Shown here: positions 9,050 to 18,071 of the stretch, piece by piece
Position numbering within the stretch: the first letter of the stretch is position 1
Layout: every line of letters starts with the position of its first letter
Assembly (NCBI RefSeq): GCF_024213555.1
Contig: NZ_JANAVO010000001.1
Coordinates: 496,001-560,000, forward strand
DNA length: 64,000 bases
Source: Allokutzneria sp. A3M-2-11 16
GTDB taxonomy: Bacteria; Actinomycetota; Actinomycetes; Mycobacteriales; Pseudonocardiaceae
Reading direction: 5' to 3'
Notes under the pieces: generated by a model
Database searches by the model: none
What the model was told of the DNA's origin: nothing
The model's input: the letters and a program-made list of their open reading frames with translations, nothing else
Program-made: the position numbers and the translations under genes

Positions 9050-10003
9050 TCAGCCCTTGCGCTTCTGGACTTCCTCGGTCAGCTGCGGCGCCACCTTGAA
9101 GAGGTCACCCACGACGCCGAAGTCGGAGATCTCGAAGATCGGCGCCTCGGAGTCCTTGTTGACCGCGACGATGGTCTTCGAGGTCTGCATGCCCGCCCGG
9201 TGCTGGATCGCGCCGGAGATGCCCAGCGCGATGTACAGCTGCGGCGAGACGGTCTTACCGGTCTGCCCGACCTGGAACTGGTGCGGGTAGTAGCCGGAGT
9301 CGACCGCGGCGCGCGAGGCGCCAACGGCACCGCCGAGCGCGTCGGCGAGCTTCTCCACGACCTCGAAGCTCTCCGCGCTGCCGACGCCACGGCCACCCGA
9401 GACGACGACCGACGCCTCAGCCAGCTCGGGGCGGTCGCCACCGACGACCGGCTCGCGGCTGACGATCTTGGCCGGGGCGCTGGTGGAGGGGACCTCGACG
9501 GTCTCCTCGGCCGCCGCACCCTCGGCGGGCTCGGCCTCGATGGCGCCGGGGCGCACGCTGATCACCGGGACACCGGTGGTGGACTGCGACCTCACCGTGA
9601 ACGCGCCACCGAAGATGGACTGCGTGACGGTGCCGTCCGCCGCCACGTCCACGGCGTCGGTGAGCAGACCGGAGTCGATCCGCACGGCCAGCCGACCGGC
9701 GACCTCCTTGCCCTCCAGCGTCGCCGAGACCAGCACGGCCGCGGGCGAGGCGGAGGCGACCAGCGACGCGAGCACGCCCACCTTGGGGGTGACCAGCTCG
9801 TCGGCGGCGGAGTCGGACTCGGCCACGTAGACCTTGGCGGCGCCGTGCTGGGCCAGTGACTCCTTCAGCTTCGCCGCGGTGCCGGGCGCGCCGACCACGA
9901 CGGCAGACGGCTCACCGATGCGGCGGGCGGCCGCGAGCAGCTCGAAGCTGACCTTCTTGATCTCGCCGTCGACGTGGTCGACGAGAACGAGTACCTCGGA
10001 CAT
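9050..10003 (-). CDS. etfA: Electron transfer flavoprotein alpha subunit
   Basis: A 317-residue FixB/EtfA protein. Its N-terminal half is the ETF alpha/beta fold and the C-terminal half the FAD-binding domain, with [40 protein letters not shown] and [12 protein letters not shown] as the conserved flavin loops. With EtfB it takes electrons from acyl-CoA dehydrogenases and passes them to an ETF:menaquinone oxidoreductase. It starts 18 nt downstream of etfB, clearly one operon. The mycobacterial order fixA-fixB-Rv3027c is conserved. Length and motifs are normal. Confidence 0.95.
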   Translation of the reverse strand: MSEVLVLVDHVDGEIKKVSFELLAAARRIGEPSAVVVGAPGTAAKLKESLAQHGAAKVYVAESDSAADELVTPKVGVLASLVASASPAAVLVSATLEGKEVAGRLAVRIDSGLLTDAVDVAADGTVTQSIFGGAFTVRSQSTTGVPVISVRPGAIEAEPAEGAAAEETVEVPSTSAPAKIVSREPVVGGDRPELAEASVVVSGGRGVGSAESFEVVEKLADALGGAVGASRAAVDSGYYPHQFQVGQTGKTVSPQLYIALGISGAIQHRAGMQTSKTIVAVNKDSEAPIFEISDFGVVGDLFKVAPQLTEEVQKRKG

Positions 10004-10020
10004 GTTCTCCTCGATTCCGA

Positions 10021-10803
10021 TCAGACGAGCTTCTGGGTGATCAGGTACTCGGCGATCTTCACGCCGCCGTCACCCTCGTCGGTGACCCGCTGCCCACCGG
10101 AACGCGGCGGCTTCGGGGCGGCCTCCAGCACCTTGGAGCGGGCGCTGGCGATGCCGACCTCGCTCGCGTCGATGCCCGCGTCGGCCAGCGTCAGCTTGGC
10201 GATCGGCTTCTTCTTCGCGGCCATGATGCCCTTGAAGGACGGGTACTTCGGCTCGCAGATCTTCTCGGTCACGCTGACCACGGCGGGCAGGGCGGCCTGC
10301 ACGGTGGCCTTGCCCTCGTCGGTCTCGCGCTCGATGGTGACGGTGCCGCCCTCGACGGTGACCTTGCTGGCGTGGGTGAGCTGCGCCAGGCCGAGCAGCT
10401 CGGCGAGCATGGCCGGGATCGCGCCGGTGCGGCCGTCGGTGGCCTCGTTCCCCGCGATGACCAGGTCGACGGAGTCGAGGGTGCCGATCACCTTGGCCAG
10501 CGCCTTGGCGGTCTGCACCGCGCAGGACCCGCGCAGCGCCTCGTCGGAGAGGTGCACGGCCTTGTCGGCCTCCATCGACAGCGCCTTGCGGATCGCGTCG
10601 GTGGAGCGCTCCGGGCCCATGCAGACGGCGGTGATCTCGCCGCCGAGCTCCTGCTTGAGCCGCAGGGCCTCGGTGAGCGCGCGCTCGTTGATCTCGTCGA
10701 GGATCGCGTCAGCGGCCTCGCGGTCCAGGGTGTGGTCTCCGTCGGTGAGCTTGCGCTCGGACCAGGTGTCGGGCACCTGCTTGACCAGGACGACGATGTT
10801 CAT
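10021..10803 (-). CDS. etfB: Electron transfer flavoprotein beta subunit
   Basis: This 260-residue FixA/EtfB protein opens MNIVVLVKQVPDT, the standard start, at ATG 10803 behind AAGGGG; longer upstream frames are not supported. DLVIAGNEATDGRTGAIPAM is the AMP/nucleotide-binding signature, and the C-terminal arm (YPSFKGIMAAKKKP) reaches the partner subunit. It is the first gene of the etfBA operon. A dyad TTACC-CGTC-GGTAA about 115 nt upstream may bind a TetR-type fatty-acid regulator. Confidence 0.95.
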   Translation of the reverse strand: MNIVVLVKQVPDTWSERKLTDGDHTLDREAADAILDEINERALTEALRLKQELGGEITAVCMGPERSTDAIRKALSMEADKAVHLSDEALRGSCAVQTAKALAKVIGTLDSVDLVIAGNEATDGRTGAIPAMLAELLGLAQLTHASKVTVEGGTVTIERETDEGKATVQAALPAVVSVTEKICEPKYPSFKGIMAAKKKPIAKLTLADAGIDASEVGIASARSKVLEAAPKPPRSGGQRVTDEGDGGVKIAEYLITQKLV

Positions 10804-10915
10804 AGGTCCCCTTCGACCTCCTGACAACTCGCGGCGGGCGCGTCTGACGGGAATTGCTGCTGACCTTGCCATGCCGTCATACCCACGGCACTTGTGGCCT
10901 TGCTTACGACCTAGG

Positions 10916-10929
10916 TTACCCGTCGGTAA
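10916..10929. promoter_or_regulatory. Candidate operator upstream of etfBA
   Basis: TTACC-CGTC-GGTAA is a perfect 5-bp dyad with a 4-nt centre in the intergenic region between etfB and the VOC gene. The shape is that of sites bound by TetR-family regulators, some of which control fatty-acid oxidation in actinobacteria. The cognate protein is not identified in the window. Confidence 0.4.
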
Positions 10930-10962
10930 TGTCCGGGCGACACCGTCCCCCCGTGACGGTTC

Positions 10963-11352
10963 TCACCCCGGAGCGCGCTCGGCCGCGCCGCGCTCGACGC
11001 AGAACTCGTTGCCCTCGGGGTCGGCCATGGTCACCCAGCCCCTGCCGTCCGGCCGCCGCTGGTCGTCGAAGATCGTCGCGCCGATCCCGAGCAGCCACTC
11101 CACCTGCTCGTCCCGGGACCGCGCCTGTGGCTGCAGGTCCAGGTGCACCCGGTTCTTCCCCGCCTTCGGCTCCGGGACGCGGATGAACAGCAGCCCCGGG
11201 GACCCGGTCGGCTCCAGCAGCACCTCGTCGTCGCCCGGCTCGTCCTCCGCGCTGATCGGCCACCCGGTCGCCTCGCTCCAGAAGCTGGCCAGCCCGTACG
11301 GGTCGGCACAGTCGACCGTGATGTGCCTGATCCGAACCAGTTCATCGCTCAT
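10963..11352 (-). CDS. VOC-superfamily (glyoxalase-like) protein
   Basis: A 129-residue protein with two beta-alpha-beta-beta-beta modules: RIRHITVDCADPYGLASFW at the N-terminus and GWVTMADPEGNEFCVE at the C-terminus. Potential metal ligands include H10 in the first module, the HLDL segment in the middle, and the Glu in NEFCVE. Such proteins include glyoxalases, dioxygenases and antibiotic-binding proteins; the sequence does not select one. It is divergent from the DegV gene and codirectional with, but 159 nt from, etfBA. Confidence 0.7.
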   Translation of the reverse strand: MSDELVRIRHITVDCADPYGLASFWSEATGWPISAEDEPGDDEVLLEPTGSPGLLFIRVPEPKAGKNRVHLDLQPQARSRDEQVEWLLGIGATIFDDQRRPDGRGWVTMADPEGNEFCVERGAAERAPG

Positions 11353-11423
11353 GCGTGATGCGTAGCACGGCGTTCGGACACTCGCCGCGCATTTTGGCCC
11401 AAATCGGAGTTAGCCTCACGTTC

Positions 11424-12266
11424 ATGAATCGGCGAGTGGCCGTGGTGACCGACTCCACCGCTTCGCTTCCCCCGGAGCTGGCGCGGCGCCTGGGCATCAC
11501 AGTGGTGCAACTCCAGCTCCGGCTCGGCGACACCGCCACCGACGAGGCGCGCGTGCCCACGACGGAGCTGGTCTCCGCGATGCGCGCGCGGGAGCAGGTC
11601 ACGACCTCCCCGCCGCCGTCCGCGGCGTTCTTCTGGACCTACCAGAACGCCGCGGCGGCCGGAGTGGAAGCGGTGGTGTCGATCCACCTCTCCACCGAGC
11701 TGTCTCAGACCTGCGCCACCGCGCGCGAGGCGGCCGGTCACACGCGAGTACCGGTGCACATCATCGACTCGCGGGCCTGCGGGATGGCCGTGGGCTTCGC
11801 GGCGATCGCGGCAGCGGAGGCGGCGATGGCGGGCGCGGGCCCGCGCGAGGTGCTCGACATCGTCAACCACCGGATCAGCGGCGCCAGCTCGCTCATCTAC
11901 GTGGACACGCTGGAGTACCTGCGCCGTGGTGGCCGGATCGGCGCCGCACAGGCCCTCATCGGCTCGGCGCTGTCGATCAAGCCACTGCTGGCGTTGAACG
12001 AAGGGCGCATCGAGCCGCTGGAGAAGGTGCGCGGCACCGAGCGCGCGATCTCCCGCCTTGCAGCTGTAGCCGCTGCGCGCACGCTCGGGCGCCCAGTGGA
12101 CGTGGCGGTCGAACACTTCGCGTCGCGCGAGCGTGCAGAGGAACTGATCGAACGCCTACGCGTGGAGATCCCTCTAGGACACGAGTTCCTGCTCGCGGAG
12201 ACAAGCGCGATCATCGGGGCCCACGCCGGACCTGGAGCACTGGGCGTCAGCATCTCCCCTTGTTGA
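11424..12266 (+). CDS. DegV family fatty-acid-binding protein
   Basis: The start ATG at 11424 gives MNRRVAVVTDSTASLPPELA, the family's typical opening, and a 280-residue product. TSPPPSAAFFWTYQ (fatty acid headgroup pocket), HLSTELSQT and SLIYVDTLEYLRRGGRIG are diagnostic DegV motifs. Known homologues (FakB) present a fatty acid to the kinase FakA; no fakA is nearby. The gene lies 46 nt upstream of the methyltransferase and may be cotranscribed with the glucan genes. A role in lipid handling is inferred from family only. Confidence 0.85.
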   Translation: MNRRVAVVTDSTASLPPELARRLGITVVQLQLRLGDTATDEARVPTTELVSAMRAREQVTTSPPPSAAFFWTYQNAAAAGVEAVVSIHLSTELSQTCATAREAAGHTRVPVHIIDSRACGMAVGFAAIAAAEAAMAGAGPREVLDIVNHRISGASSLIYVDTLEYLRRGGRIGAAQALIGSALSIKPLLALNEGRIEPLEKVRGTERAISRLAAVAAARTLGRPVDVAVEHFASRERAEELIERLRVEIPLGHEFLLAETSAIIGAHAGPGALGVSISPC

Positions 12267-12311
12267 GCACGCACAGGAACCAGCGACGCTACTGACCGGT
12301 AGGGTGCGTGC

Positions 12312-13064
12312 GTGACGCGTGAGCTTGAGCCCCTGCCGCTGACCGGCGAACGCACCGTTCCGGGCGTGCCGGAGGAGAACTACTGGTTCAGGCGGCACGA
12401 GATCGCGTATCTCGCCCTGCTGGAGCATTGCGCGGGCGCGCGCGTGCTGGAGGCGGGCTGCGGCGAGGGCTACGGCGCGAAGGTCATCGCCGATGTGGCC
12501 GACCGCGTCATCGCGCTGGACTACGACGAGCTCACCTCCGCACACGTGGCCAAGGCGTATCCCGAGGTCGACGTGCTGCGCGGCAACCTGGCCCGCCTTC
12601 CGCTCGGGTCGTCCACAGTGGACGTAGTGGTCAACTTCCAGGTCATCGAGCACCTGTGGGACCAGCCCGGCTTCCTGCGCGAGTGCCTGCGCGTGCTCCG
12701 CCCCGGCGGCCGACTGCTGATCAGCACGCCGAACCGCATCACGTTCTCCCCAGGACGCGACACACCACTGAATCCCTTTCACACCAGGGAGCTCGCACCG
12801 TCCGAATTGGACTCACTGCTCACGGTCGCGGGGTTCGTCACAGAACAGCTGCTCGGACTGCACCACGGTCCGCGCCTGCGTTCGGTGGAAGCGGCCTACC
12901 AGGGCTCGATCATCGACGCACAGGTGCGGGTGGTGCTCGGCGACGGCGTGTGGCCACCTGACCTGTTGCGCGACATCGGTTCCATCACCGCGTCGGACTT
13001 CGTGCTGAGCGCCGAAGACCTCGACGCGAGCCTCGACCTCGTCGCCGTGGCGGTGCGGCCATGA
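12312..13064 (+). CDS. SAM-dependent methyltransferase (Rv3030-like, MGLP region)
   Basis: A 250-residue class I methyltransferase. VLEAGCGEGYGAKVIA is motif I (SAM binding), VVVNFQVIEHLWDQ follows motif II, and LRPGGRLLISTPNR is motif III. It overlaps the next gene (GH57 branching enzyme) by an ATGA junction, so the two are translationally coupled. In M. tuberculosis the same pair is Rv3030-Rv3031 in the MGLP cluster, where the methyltransferase is proposed to O-methylate glucosyl residues. By synteny the product probably methylates an intracellular alpha-glucan; direct proof is lacking. Confidence 0.82.
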   Translation: MTRELEPLPLTGERTVPGVPEENYWFRRHEIAYLALLEHCAGARVLEAGCGEGYGAKVIADVADRVIALDYDELTSAHVAKAYPEVDVLRGNLARLPLGSSTVDVVVNFQVIEHLWDQPGFLRECLRVLRPGGRLLISTPNRITFSPGRDTPLNPFHTRELAPSELDSLLTVAGFVTEQLLGLHHGPRLRSVEAAYQGSIIDAQVRVVLGDGVWPPDLLRDIGSITASDFVLSAEDLDASLDLVAVAVRP

Positions 13065-14554
13065 AGCTCGGATCGTTCAGCCTCGTCCTGCACAGCCACC
13101 TGCCGTGGCTGGCGCACCACGGTTCCTGGCCGGTCGGCGAGGAATGGCTGCACCAGGCGTGGGCGCATTCGTACTTACCGATCATGGACATGCTGCGGCG
13201 TTTCGGCGAAGAAGGCCGCAGCGATGTCCTCACGCTCGGCGTGACACCCGTTTTGGCCGCGCAGCTGGACGATCCGTACTGCCTGCGCGAGTTCCACCTC
13301 TGGCTCGGCAACTGGCAACTGCGCGCACAGCTGGCCGCGGACCAGTGGCGCACGGCCGACCCACTACTGCGTTCGCTCGCGGCCGATGAGCACCAGAGCG
13401 CAGGCAGGGCCATCGAGGAGTTCGAGTCGCGGTGGCGGCACGGCTTTTCCCCCGTCCTACGACCGCTCGTCGACAACGGCGTGATCGAGCTGATCGGCGG
13501 CCCCGCAACACATCCGTTCCAGCCGCTGCTCGACCCGCGCATCCGAGCATTCGCATTGCGGACTGGTTTGACGGACACGCAAATCCGTTTGGGCCATACG
13601 CCCGAAGGCATCTGGGCTCCTGAGTGCGGTTATGCGCCCGGCATGGAAGACGGTTACGCCGCGGCTGGTGTCAAGCGCTTCCTGGTCGATGGTCCGGCTC
13701 TGCACGGTGACACCGCTTTCGGTCGCACAGTGGGCTCTTCCGACGTTGTGTGCTTCGGGCGCGACCTTGAAGTCACCTACCGCGTGTGGTCACCGAAGGC
13801 CGGATATCCCGGCGATGCGGTCTATAGGGACTTCCACACCTACGACCATCCTTCTGGCTTGAAGCCGTCGCGCGTGACTGGCAAGCAGGTGGCTCCAGAA
13901 GACAAAAAGCCGTACGACCCCGCTCTGGCGGCACAAGCGATCCAGAAGCACGCTGAGGACTTCATTGATGTCGTAGTGCGGCGCTTGAAGTCACTACGCG
14001 AACAGCACGGCAGGCCAGCGCATGTTGTTGCCGCCTATGACACAGAGCTTTACGGCCACTGGTGGCACGAGGGGCCCGCGTGGCTCGAAGCGGTGCTGCG
14101 AGGACTACCTGAAGCCGGTGTGCACGTGACGACTCTTCGCGGTGCCACGGAAGCGGGACTCGTCAGCGGATCAGTCGATCTGCCCGCGTCTTCATGGGGT
14201 TCCGGAAAGGACTGGCGGGTCTGGGACGGCGAGAAGGTGGCCGATCTGGTGTCCTCGGGCGCTGAACTCCAGAAGAAGCTTCTCGCGACCGTTGCGCCCG
14301 GGACCGCTCGTAGTTCCGCTCAAGACCAGCTCGTGCGCGAAGCGTTGCTCGCATTGTCGAGCGACTGGGCATTCATGGTCACCAAGGACTCCGCAGCCGA
14401 CTACGCGCGGCACCGGGCGCACGTGCACACCGAGCGCTTCGACGAACTGGCGCGGCTGATCGGCTACGGAGACGCGGTGAAGGCCGAAGAATGGACCGCG
14501 CGCCTACGGCGACAGGACGGCCTTTTCGGCCATCTCGACGCCAGAGCGCTCTAG
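13061..14554 (+). CDS. GH57 1,4-alpha-glucan branching enzyme
   Basis: The 497-residue protein has the GH57 barrel (N-terminal SLVLHSHLPW with the conserved His pair), the nucleophile E188 in IWAPECGYAPG and the acid/base D327 in AYDTELYGHWWHEGP, then the DUF1957-type C-terminal helical domain. These are the residues expected for branching enzymes of this family (Rv3031). It would introduce alpha-1,6 branches in a methylglucose-type polysaccharide, distinct from the GH13 branching enzyme GlgB at 40.6 kb. It is coupled to the upstream methyltransferase by overlap, and its end overlaps the convergent small membrane gene by 4 nt. Confidence 0.88.
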   Translation: MKLGSFSLVLHSHLPWLAHHGSWPVGEEWLHQAWAHSYLPIMDMLRRFGEEGRSDVLTLGVTPVLAAQLDDPYCLREFHLWLGNWQLRAQLAADQWRTADPLLRSLAADEHQSAGRAIEEFESRWRHGFSPVLRPLVDNGVIELIGGPATHPFQPLLDPRIRAFALRTGLTDTQIRLGHTPEGIWAPECGYAPGMEDGYAAAGVKRFLVDGPALHGDTAFGRTVGSSDVVCFGRDLEVTYRVWSPKAGYPGDAVYRDFHTYDHPSGLKPSRVTGKQVAPEDKKPYDPALAAQAIQKHAEDFIDVVVRRLKSLREQHGRPAHVVAAYDTELYGHWWHEGPAWLEAVLRGLPEAGVHVTTLRGATEAGLVSGSVDLPASSWGSGKDWRVWDGEKVADLVSSGAELQKKLLATVAPGTARSSAQDQLVREALLALSSDWAFMVTKDSAADYARHRAHVHTERFDELARLIGYGDAVKAEEWTARLRRQDGLFGHLDARAL

Positions 14555-14742
14555 GAGTCCGAGTGCGGCACGACGAGAGGCACTTCCGGACGCATGTAGC
14601 CAGGCTCAATCCTCGACACGTGGCCTTCAGGGTCGAGCGTGCTGGGCTTCAACTCGCCACGGACCTTCTTGGCCTTGCGGTCGAGAAACGCGGCGATGAG
14701 CAAACCGACGACGACAACGCCGAGCAGAGCGTAGAACCACAT
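14551..14742 (-). CDS. Small single-pass membrane protein, unknown function
   Basis: A 63-residue protein with one transmembrane helix (about residues 3-19, YALLGVVVVGLLIAAFL) followed by a basic patch RKAKK and a polar tail. It is convergent with the GH57 gene (4-nt overlap) and divergent from the glucosyltransferase. The mycobacterial cluster also holds a very small gene here (Rv3032A), but similarity cannot be tested by eye. I do not recognise a function. Confidence 0.6.
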   Translation of the reverse strand: MWFYALLGVVVVGLLIAAFLDRKAKKVRGELKPSTLDPEGHVSRIEPGYMRPEVPLVVPHSDS

Positions 14743-14867
14743 GGCGGCGGCCTCCCAAGTACTGGCGAAACGCCGACATTACCTGGCTCTCCGGGGCTGC
14801 CGCACATTCGAGTTCCGCATGCGCGACCGCACGGGAGCGCCGCGCCTACCTGTCAGGATGTCTGAAC

Positions 14868-16124
14868 ATGCGCGTACTGATGTTGTCCTGGGAGTACCCG
14901 CCCGTTGTGGTCGGCGGACTGGGCAGACACGTCCACGCGCTGGCCAGGCAGCTCGCCGGACAGGGCCACGAGGTGGTCGTGCTGTGCCGCCAGCCCTTCG
15001 GCACCGACGCGGAGACCCACCCCACGTCCGACCAGGTCGCGGACGGTGTGCGCCTGGTCCGGGTGGCCGAGGACCCGCCGCACCTGAGCTTCGAACAGGA
15101 CCTGGTCGCGTGGACCCTGGGCATCGGGCACGCCATGACCAGGGCCGGACTGCGACTGCTCGCCGAGTGGCGGCCGGACGTCGTGCACGCGCACGACTGG
15201 CTCGTCACGCACGCGGCGGTGACGTTGGCCGAAATCGCCGACGCCCCACTGATCGCGACGGTGCACGCCACCGAGGCGGGCCGCTACAACGGCTGGCTCT
15301 CCCAGCCGCTGAACCAGCAGATCCATTCCGTGGAGTGGTGGCTGGCCAACAGCGCGGACTCGTTGATCACCTGCTCGGCCGCGATGCGCGACGAGGCCGC
15401 CACCCTGTTCGAGATCGATCCGGAAGCGGTCACCGTGCTGCACAACGGGATCGAGCCGCGGCGGTGGCGCGTCCGGCCCGCCGACATCGAGGCGGCGAAG
15501 CGGCGCTTCGCCCCGGACGGCGCCCCGTTCCTGCTGTTCTTCGGGCGGCTGGAGTGGGAGAAGGGCGTGCACGACCTGCTCGCCGCGCTGCCCAGGATTC
15601 GGCGCAGTCACCCGGGGACGCGCGCCGTCATCGCGGGCAAGGGCACCGGATCGGACTGGCTGGTCGAGCAGGCGCGCAAGCACCGCGTGCTGCGCTCGGT
15701 GGAGTTCGTCGGCCACCTCTCCGACCGGGACCTCGCCGCGTCCCTGGCCGCCGCCGACGCCGTCGTGCTGCCCAGCCGCTACGAGCCCTTCGGCATCGTC
15801 GCCCTGGAGGCCGCCGCCGCCGGGGCTCCGCTCGTGGCTTCGACCGCGGGGGGTTTGGGTGAGGTTGTACTCGATGGTGTGACCGGATTGTCCTTCCCGC
15901 CCGGCGATGTCGACGTTCTGGCCGCTGGAGTGCGTGCCGTTCTCGATGATCCGGCTGCCGCTCGGCGGCGGGCCAAGGCCGCAAAGGCCCGGCTGAGCAG
16001 CGATTTCGACTGGGCGAAGATCGCTTCTGGGACCGCGGAGGTGTACGCGGCCGCGCGCAGGGGGTCGGAGAAGGTGCTGGGTCGGCCGAAAATCGCTTCA
16101 GGTAATGCTTTCGGGCGACAGTGA
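14868..16124 (+). CDS. GT4 alpha-glucan glycosyltransferase (Rv3032-like)
   Basis: The 418-residue GT-B enzyme begins MRVLMLSWEYPPVVVGGLGRH, the acceptor-side glycine loop, with DVVHAHDWL near residue 105. The C-terminal nucleotide-sugar domain carries RLEWEKG and the EX7E motif in RYEPFGIVALE. Rv3032, its likely orthologue, is an alpha-(1,4)-glucosyltransferase needed for methylglucose lipopolysaccharide and contributing to glycogen. The enzyme would elongate the glucan that the GH57 enzyme branches. It follows the divergent small membrane gene, so it has its own promoter region (14743-14867). Donor (UDP-, ADP-glucose or maltose-1-P) is not decided by sequence. Confidence 0.85.
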   Translation: MRVLMLSWEYPPVVVGGLGRHVHALARQLAGQGHEVVVLCRQPFGTDAETHPTSDQVADGVRLVRVAEDPPHLSFEQDLVAWTLGIGHAMTRAGLRLLAEWRPDVVHAHDWLVTHAAVTLAEIADAPLIATVHATEAGRYNGWLSQPLNQQIHSVEWWLANSADSLITCSAAMRDEAATLFEIDPEAVTVLHNGIEPRRWRVRPADIEAAKRRFAPDGAPFLLFFGRLEWEKGVHDLLAALPRIRRSHPGTRAVIAGKGTGSDWLVEQARKHRVLRSVEFVGHLSDRDLAASLAAADAVVLPSRYEPFGIVALEAAAAGAPLVASTAGGLGEVVLDGVTGLSFPPGDVDVLAAGVRAVLDDPAAARRRAKAAKARLSSDFDWAKIASGTAEVYAAARRGSEKVLGRPKIASGNAFGRQ

Positions 16125-16184
16125 GGGTTGCCGGTCGCTTCGGTTCGGGCGGAGTGGTCCTCGGATGTGTTTACCGTCGCGGGC

Positions 16185-16670
16185 ATGGCTATTTCTCTTG
16201 ATTACCAAGGCGACGTGCAGGCCGGGGACTGCACCTTCGCGGTCCGCGCCCGGATCGGCGAGGCCGAGCACGTCGCGATCGAACTGACCGGAACCGACTC
16301 CGACGGGGACTCCATCGCCGCGGGCGAGCTGGTGCTGCCCGCGGACGGGCTCGCCCCCTGCGGGCAGCTGCTGTCCGAGGTGATGGAGGCGCTGTCCCGC
16401 CTGCACGATCCGCGCCGGAACCGAAAACGGGGTGCGCGGACCGCCGCGAACGCCAACGCTCCGTGGAGCCCCGACCTGGACGGGCAGCTCCGGGATCGCT
16501 GGCTGGCCGAGGGCGTGGACCCGACCTCGGGCACGGCGGTGATCGGCGAGCTGTCCGAGCGCTTCGGCCGTTCCCGCTCCTCGATCCGCGCCCGTCTCGT
16601 GAAGGTCGGCTGCGACCCGGACGTCCCGGGCCGCCGTCTGTCCTCTGTGGACGGTGATGTCGGAACGTAG
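16185..16670 (+). CDS. Hypothetical protein with C-terminal helix-turn-helix
   Basis: Start ATG 16185 (MAISLDYQGD) gives 161 residues. The N-terminal half is a beta-rich acidic domain I do not recognise. The C-terminal part, WSPDLDGQLRDRWLAEG followed by GELSERFGRSRSSIRARL, looks like a Myb/GcrA-like helix-turn-helix, joined by a basic RRNRKRGAR linker, so DNA binding is likely. It follows the glucosyltransferase and is convergent with the excalibur lipoprotein gene. Function is not known. Confidence 0.6.
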   Translation: MAISLDYQGDVQAGDCTFAVRARIGEAEHVAIELTGTDSDGDSIAAGELVLPADGLAPCGQLLSEVMEALSRLHDPRRNRKRGARTAANANAPWSPDLDGQLRDRWLAEGVDPTSGTAVIGELSERFGRSRSSIRARLVKVGCDPDVPGRRLSSVDGDVGT

Positions 16671-16687
16671 CCCTCTTACTCGGTCCT

Positions 16688-17122
16688 TTACTCGCAGACG
16701 ATGCCGTCCGAGTCGGCGTCCCGGTACCAGCCGTACTCGACGTCGACGCCCTTGTAGTACGGCCCGAACCCCTTGGACTTCGCTTCCTTGCACGTGCCGA
16801 ACCGCGGATCGGTGCGCGGCGGGGGGACGGGCTTCGGCTTGGTGGTGACCACCCTGGGCGGCGTCGGCTTGGGTGCGGGCGGGACCGGAGGAGCCGGTGG
16901 GACGGGCGGTTCCGTCGTCGTGACGAAGACCGTTGTGGTTGTCGTGGCTGGGGTGGTGGTCTCCGGGACCGTCGTGATCGATGCCGTGGTGGACGTCGTG
17001 GTCGCTGTCACGGTGGCTGTCGTGGCCGGGCCGCTCGGCGGGGCACCGCAGGCGCCGATGATCAACGCGAGCGGAAGCAACAGGAAGGTGGTGCGTATGG
17101 CACCGGGTTCGGAAGTGCGCAT
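16688..17122 (-). CDS. Excalibur-domain lipoprotein
   Basis: A 144-residue exported protein: hydrophobic signal with lipobox LIIGAC, a long low-complexity Thr/Val then Pro/Lys spacer (about residues 30-100) suitable for crossing the cell wall, and a C-terminal excalibur domain (FGTCKEAKSKG ... RDADSDGIVCE) with the DxDxDGxxCE calcium-binding motif. The domain is known from cell-surface proteins; its role here is not known. It lies between the GT4 and acyltransferase genes in the MGLP-like block. Confidence 0.8.
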   Translation of the reverse strand: MRTSEPGAIRTTFLLLPLALIIGACGAPPSGPATTATVTATTTSTTASITTVPETTTPATTTTTVFVTTTEPPVPPAPPVPPAPKPTPPRVVTTKPKPVPPPRTDPRFGTCKEAKSKGFGPYYKGVDVEYGWYRDADSDGIVCE

Positions 17123-17263
17123 GACGTGCTCCGGCCACTCGTCCCCGACCGTGGCACCGCCATCGGCCGATGACGGAAGGAGGTGACGGTATGTCCGATG
17201 TGGAGCGATGAGGGAGGGCTCACACCTGTCCGCAACGCGCGCGTGACCACAGGGAAACCCAGG

Positions 17264-18013
17264 TCAGGAGTTGTCTAGAGCCTTTTGCACGGCTTCGTCG
17301 GCCTTGCGGGCCATATCGGCGACCGCGGCCCGGCGCTCGGCGTCGGCCTCGTAGTCGGCGACGCGGTTGCGCACCACCCGGGCCGGCGCGCCGACCGCGA
17401 TGGCGTAGTCGGGGATGTCGCCGCGCACCACCGCGTGCGCGCCGAGCACGCAGCCCCGGCCGACGCGGGTGCCGCGCAGCACCGTGACCTTGGTGCCCAG
17501 CCAGGTGTCCGGGCCGATGCGCACCGGGGACTTCACGATCCCCTGGTCCTTGATGGGCCGGGTGATGTCCGCGGTGACATGGTCGAAGTCGCAGATGTAG
17601 ACCCAGTCGGCGACCAGCGCGGCCGCGCCCAGCTCGATGTCGAGGTAGCAGTTGACGGTGTTCTGCCTGCCGAAGACGGCCTTGTCACCGATGCGCAGCG
17701 AGCCCTCGTGGCAGCGGATGGCGTTGCCGTCGCCGATGTGCACCCAGCGGCCGATCTCCATCCGGCCGTAGCCGGGCTTGCAGTGGATCTCCACGTCGCG
17801 GCCGAGGAAGACCATGCCGCGCAGGACGATGTGCGGGTTGGCCAGCCGGAAGCGCAGCAGCCGCCAGTAGCGGACCAGGTACCAGGGCGTCCACGCCCGG
17901 TTGCGGACGACCCAGCGCAGCGAGGCGAGGGTGAGGAACCTGGCCTGCTGGGGGTCCCGCCGTCGCCCCAGGCTCCACCTGGCCCGCAACGGTGCGCCCC
18001 ACATGCTGGTCAT
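17264..18013 (-). CDS. Hexapeptide-repeat acyltransferase (Rv3034c-like)
   Basis: ATG 18013 (MTSMWGAPL) gives 249 residues; longer frames run into the divergent nucleoside hydrolase and are rejected. An N-terminal basic arm is followed by left-handed beta-helix hexapeptide repeats (IGRWVHIGDGNAIRC, VRIGPDTWLGTKVTVLRG, RGCVLGAHAVVRG) ending in AIAVGAPARVVRNR, the usual end of O-acetyltransferases. In mycobacteria Rv3034c sits at the same point of the MGLP region and is a candidate for acylating the glucan. Acyl-CoA-dependent O-acylation of sugar is the family activity; the acceptor is inferred. Confidence 0.8.
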   Translation of the reverse strand: MTSMWGAPLRARWSLGRRRDPQQARFLTLASLRWVVRNRAWTPWYLVRYWRLLRFRLANPHIVLRGMVFLGRDVEIHCKPGYGRMEIGRWVHIGDGNAIRCHEGSLRIGDKAVFGRQNTVNCYLDIELGAAALVADWVYICDFDHVTADITRPIKDQGIVKSPVRIGPDTWLGTKVTVLRGTRVGRGCVLGAHAVVRGDIPDYAIAVGAPARVVRNRVADYEADAERRAAVADMARKADEAVQKALDNS

Positions 18014-18071
18014 CCGCCGGTCCCCGCAATCGGTTCGTTCCACCGCGCTGTCAGCAGGCAGGATATGCGGC

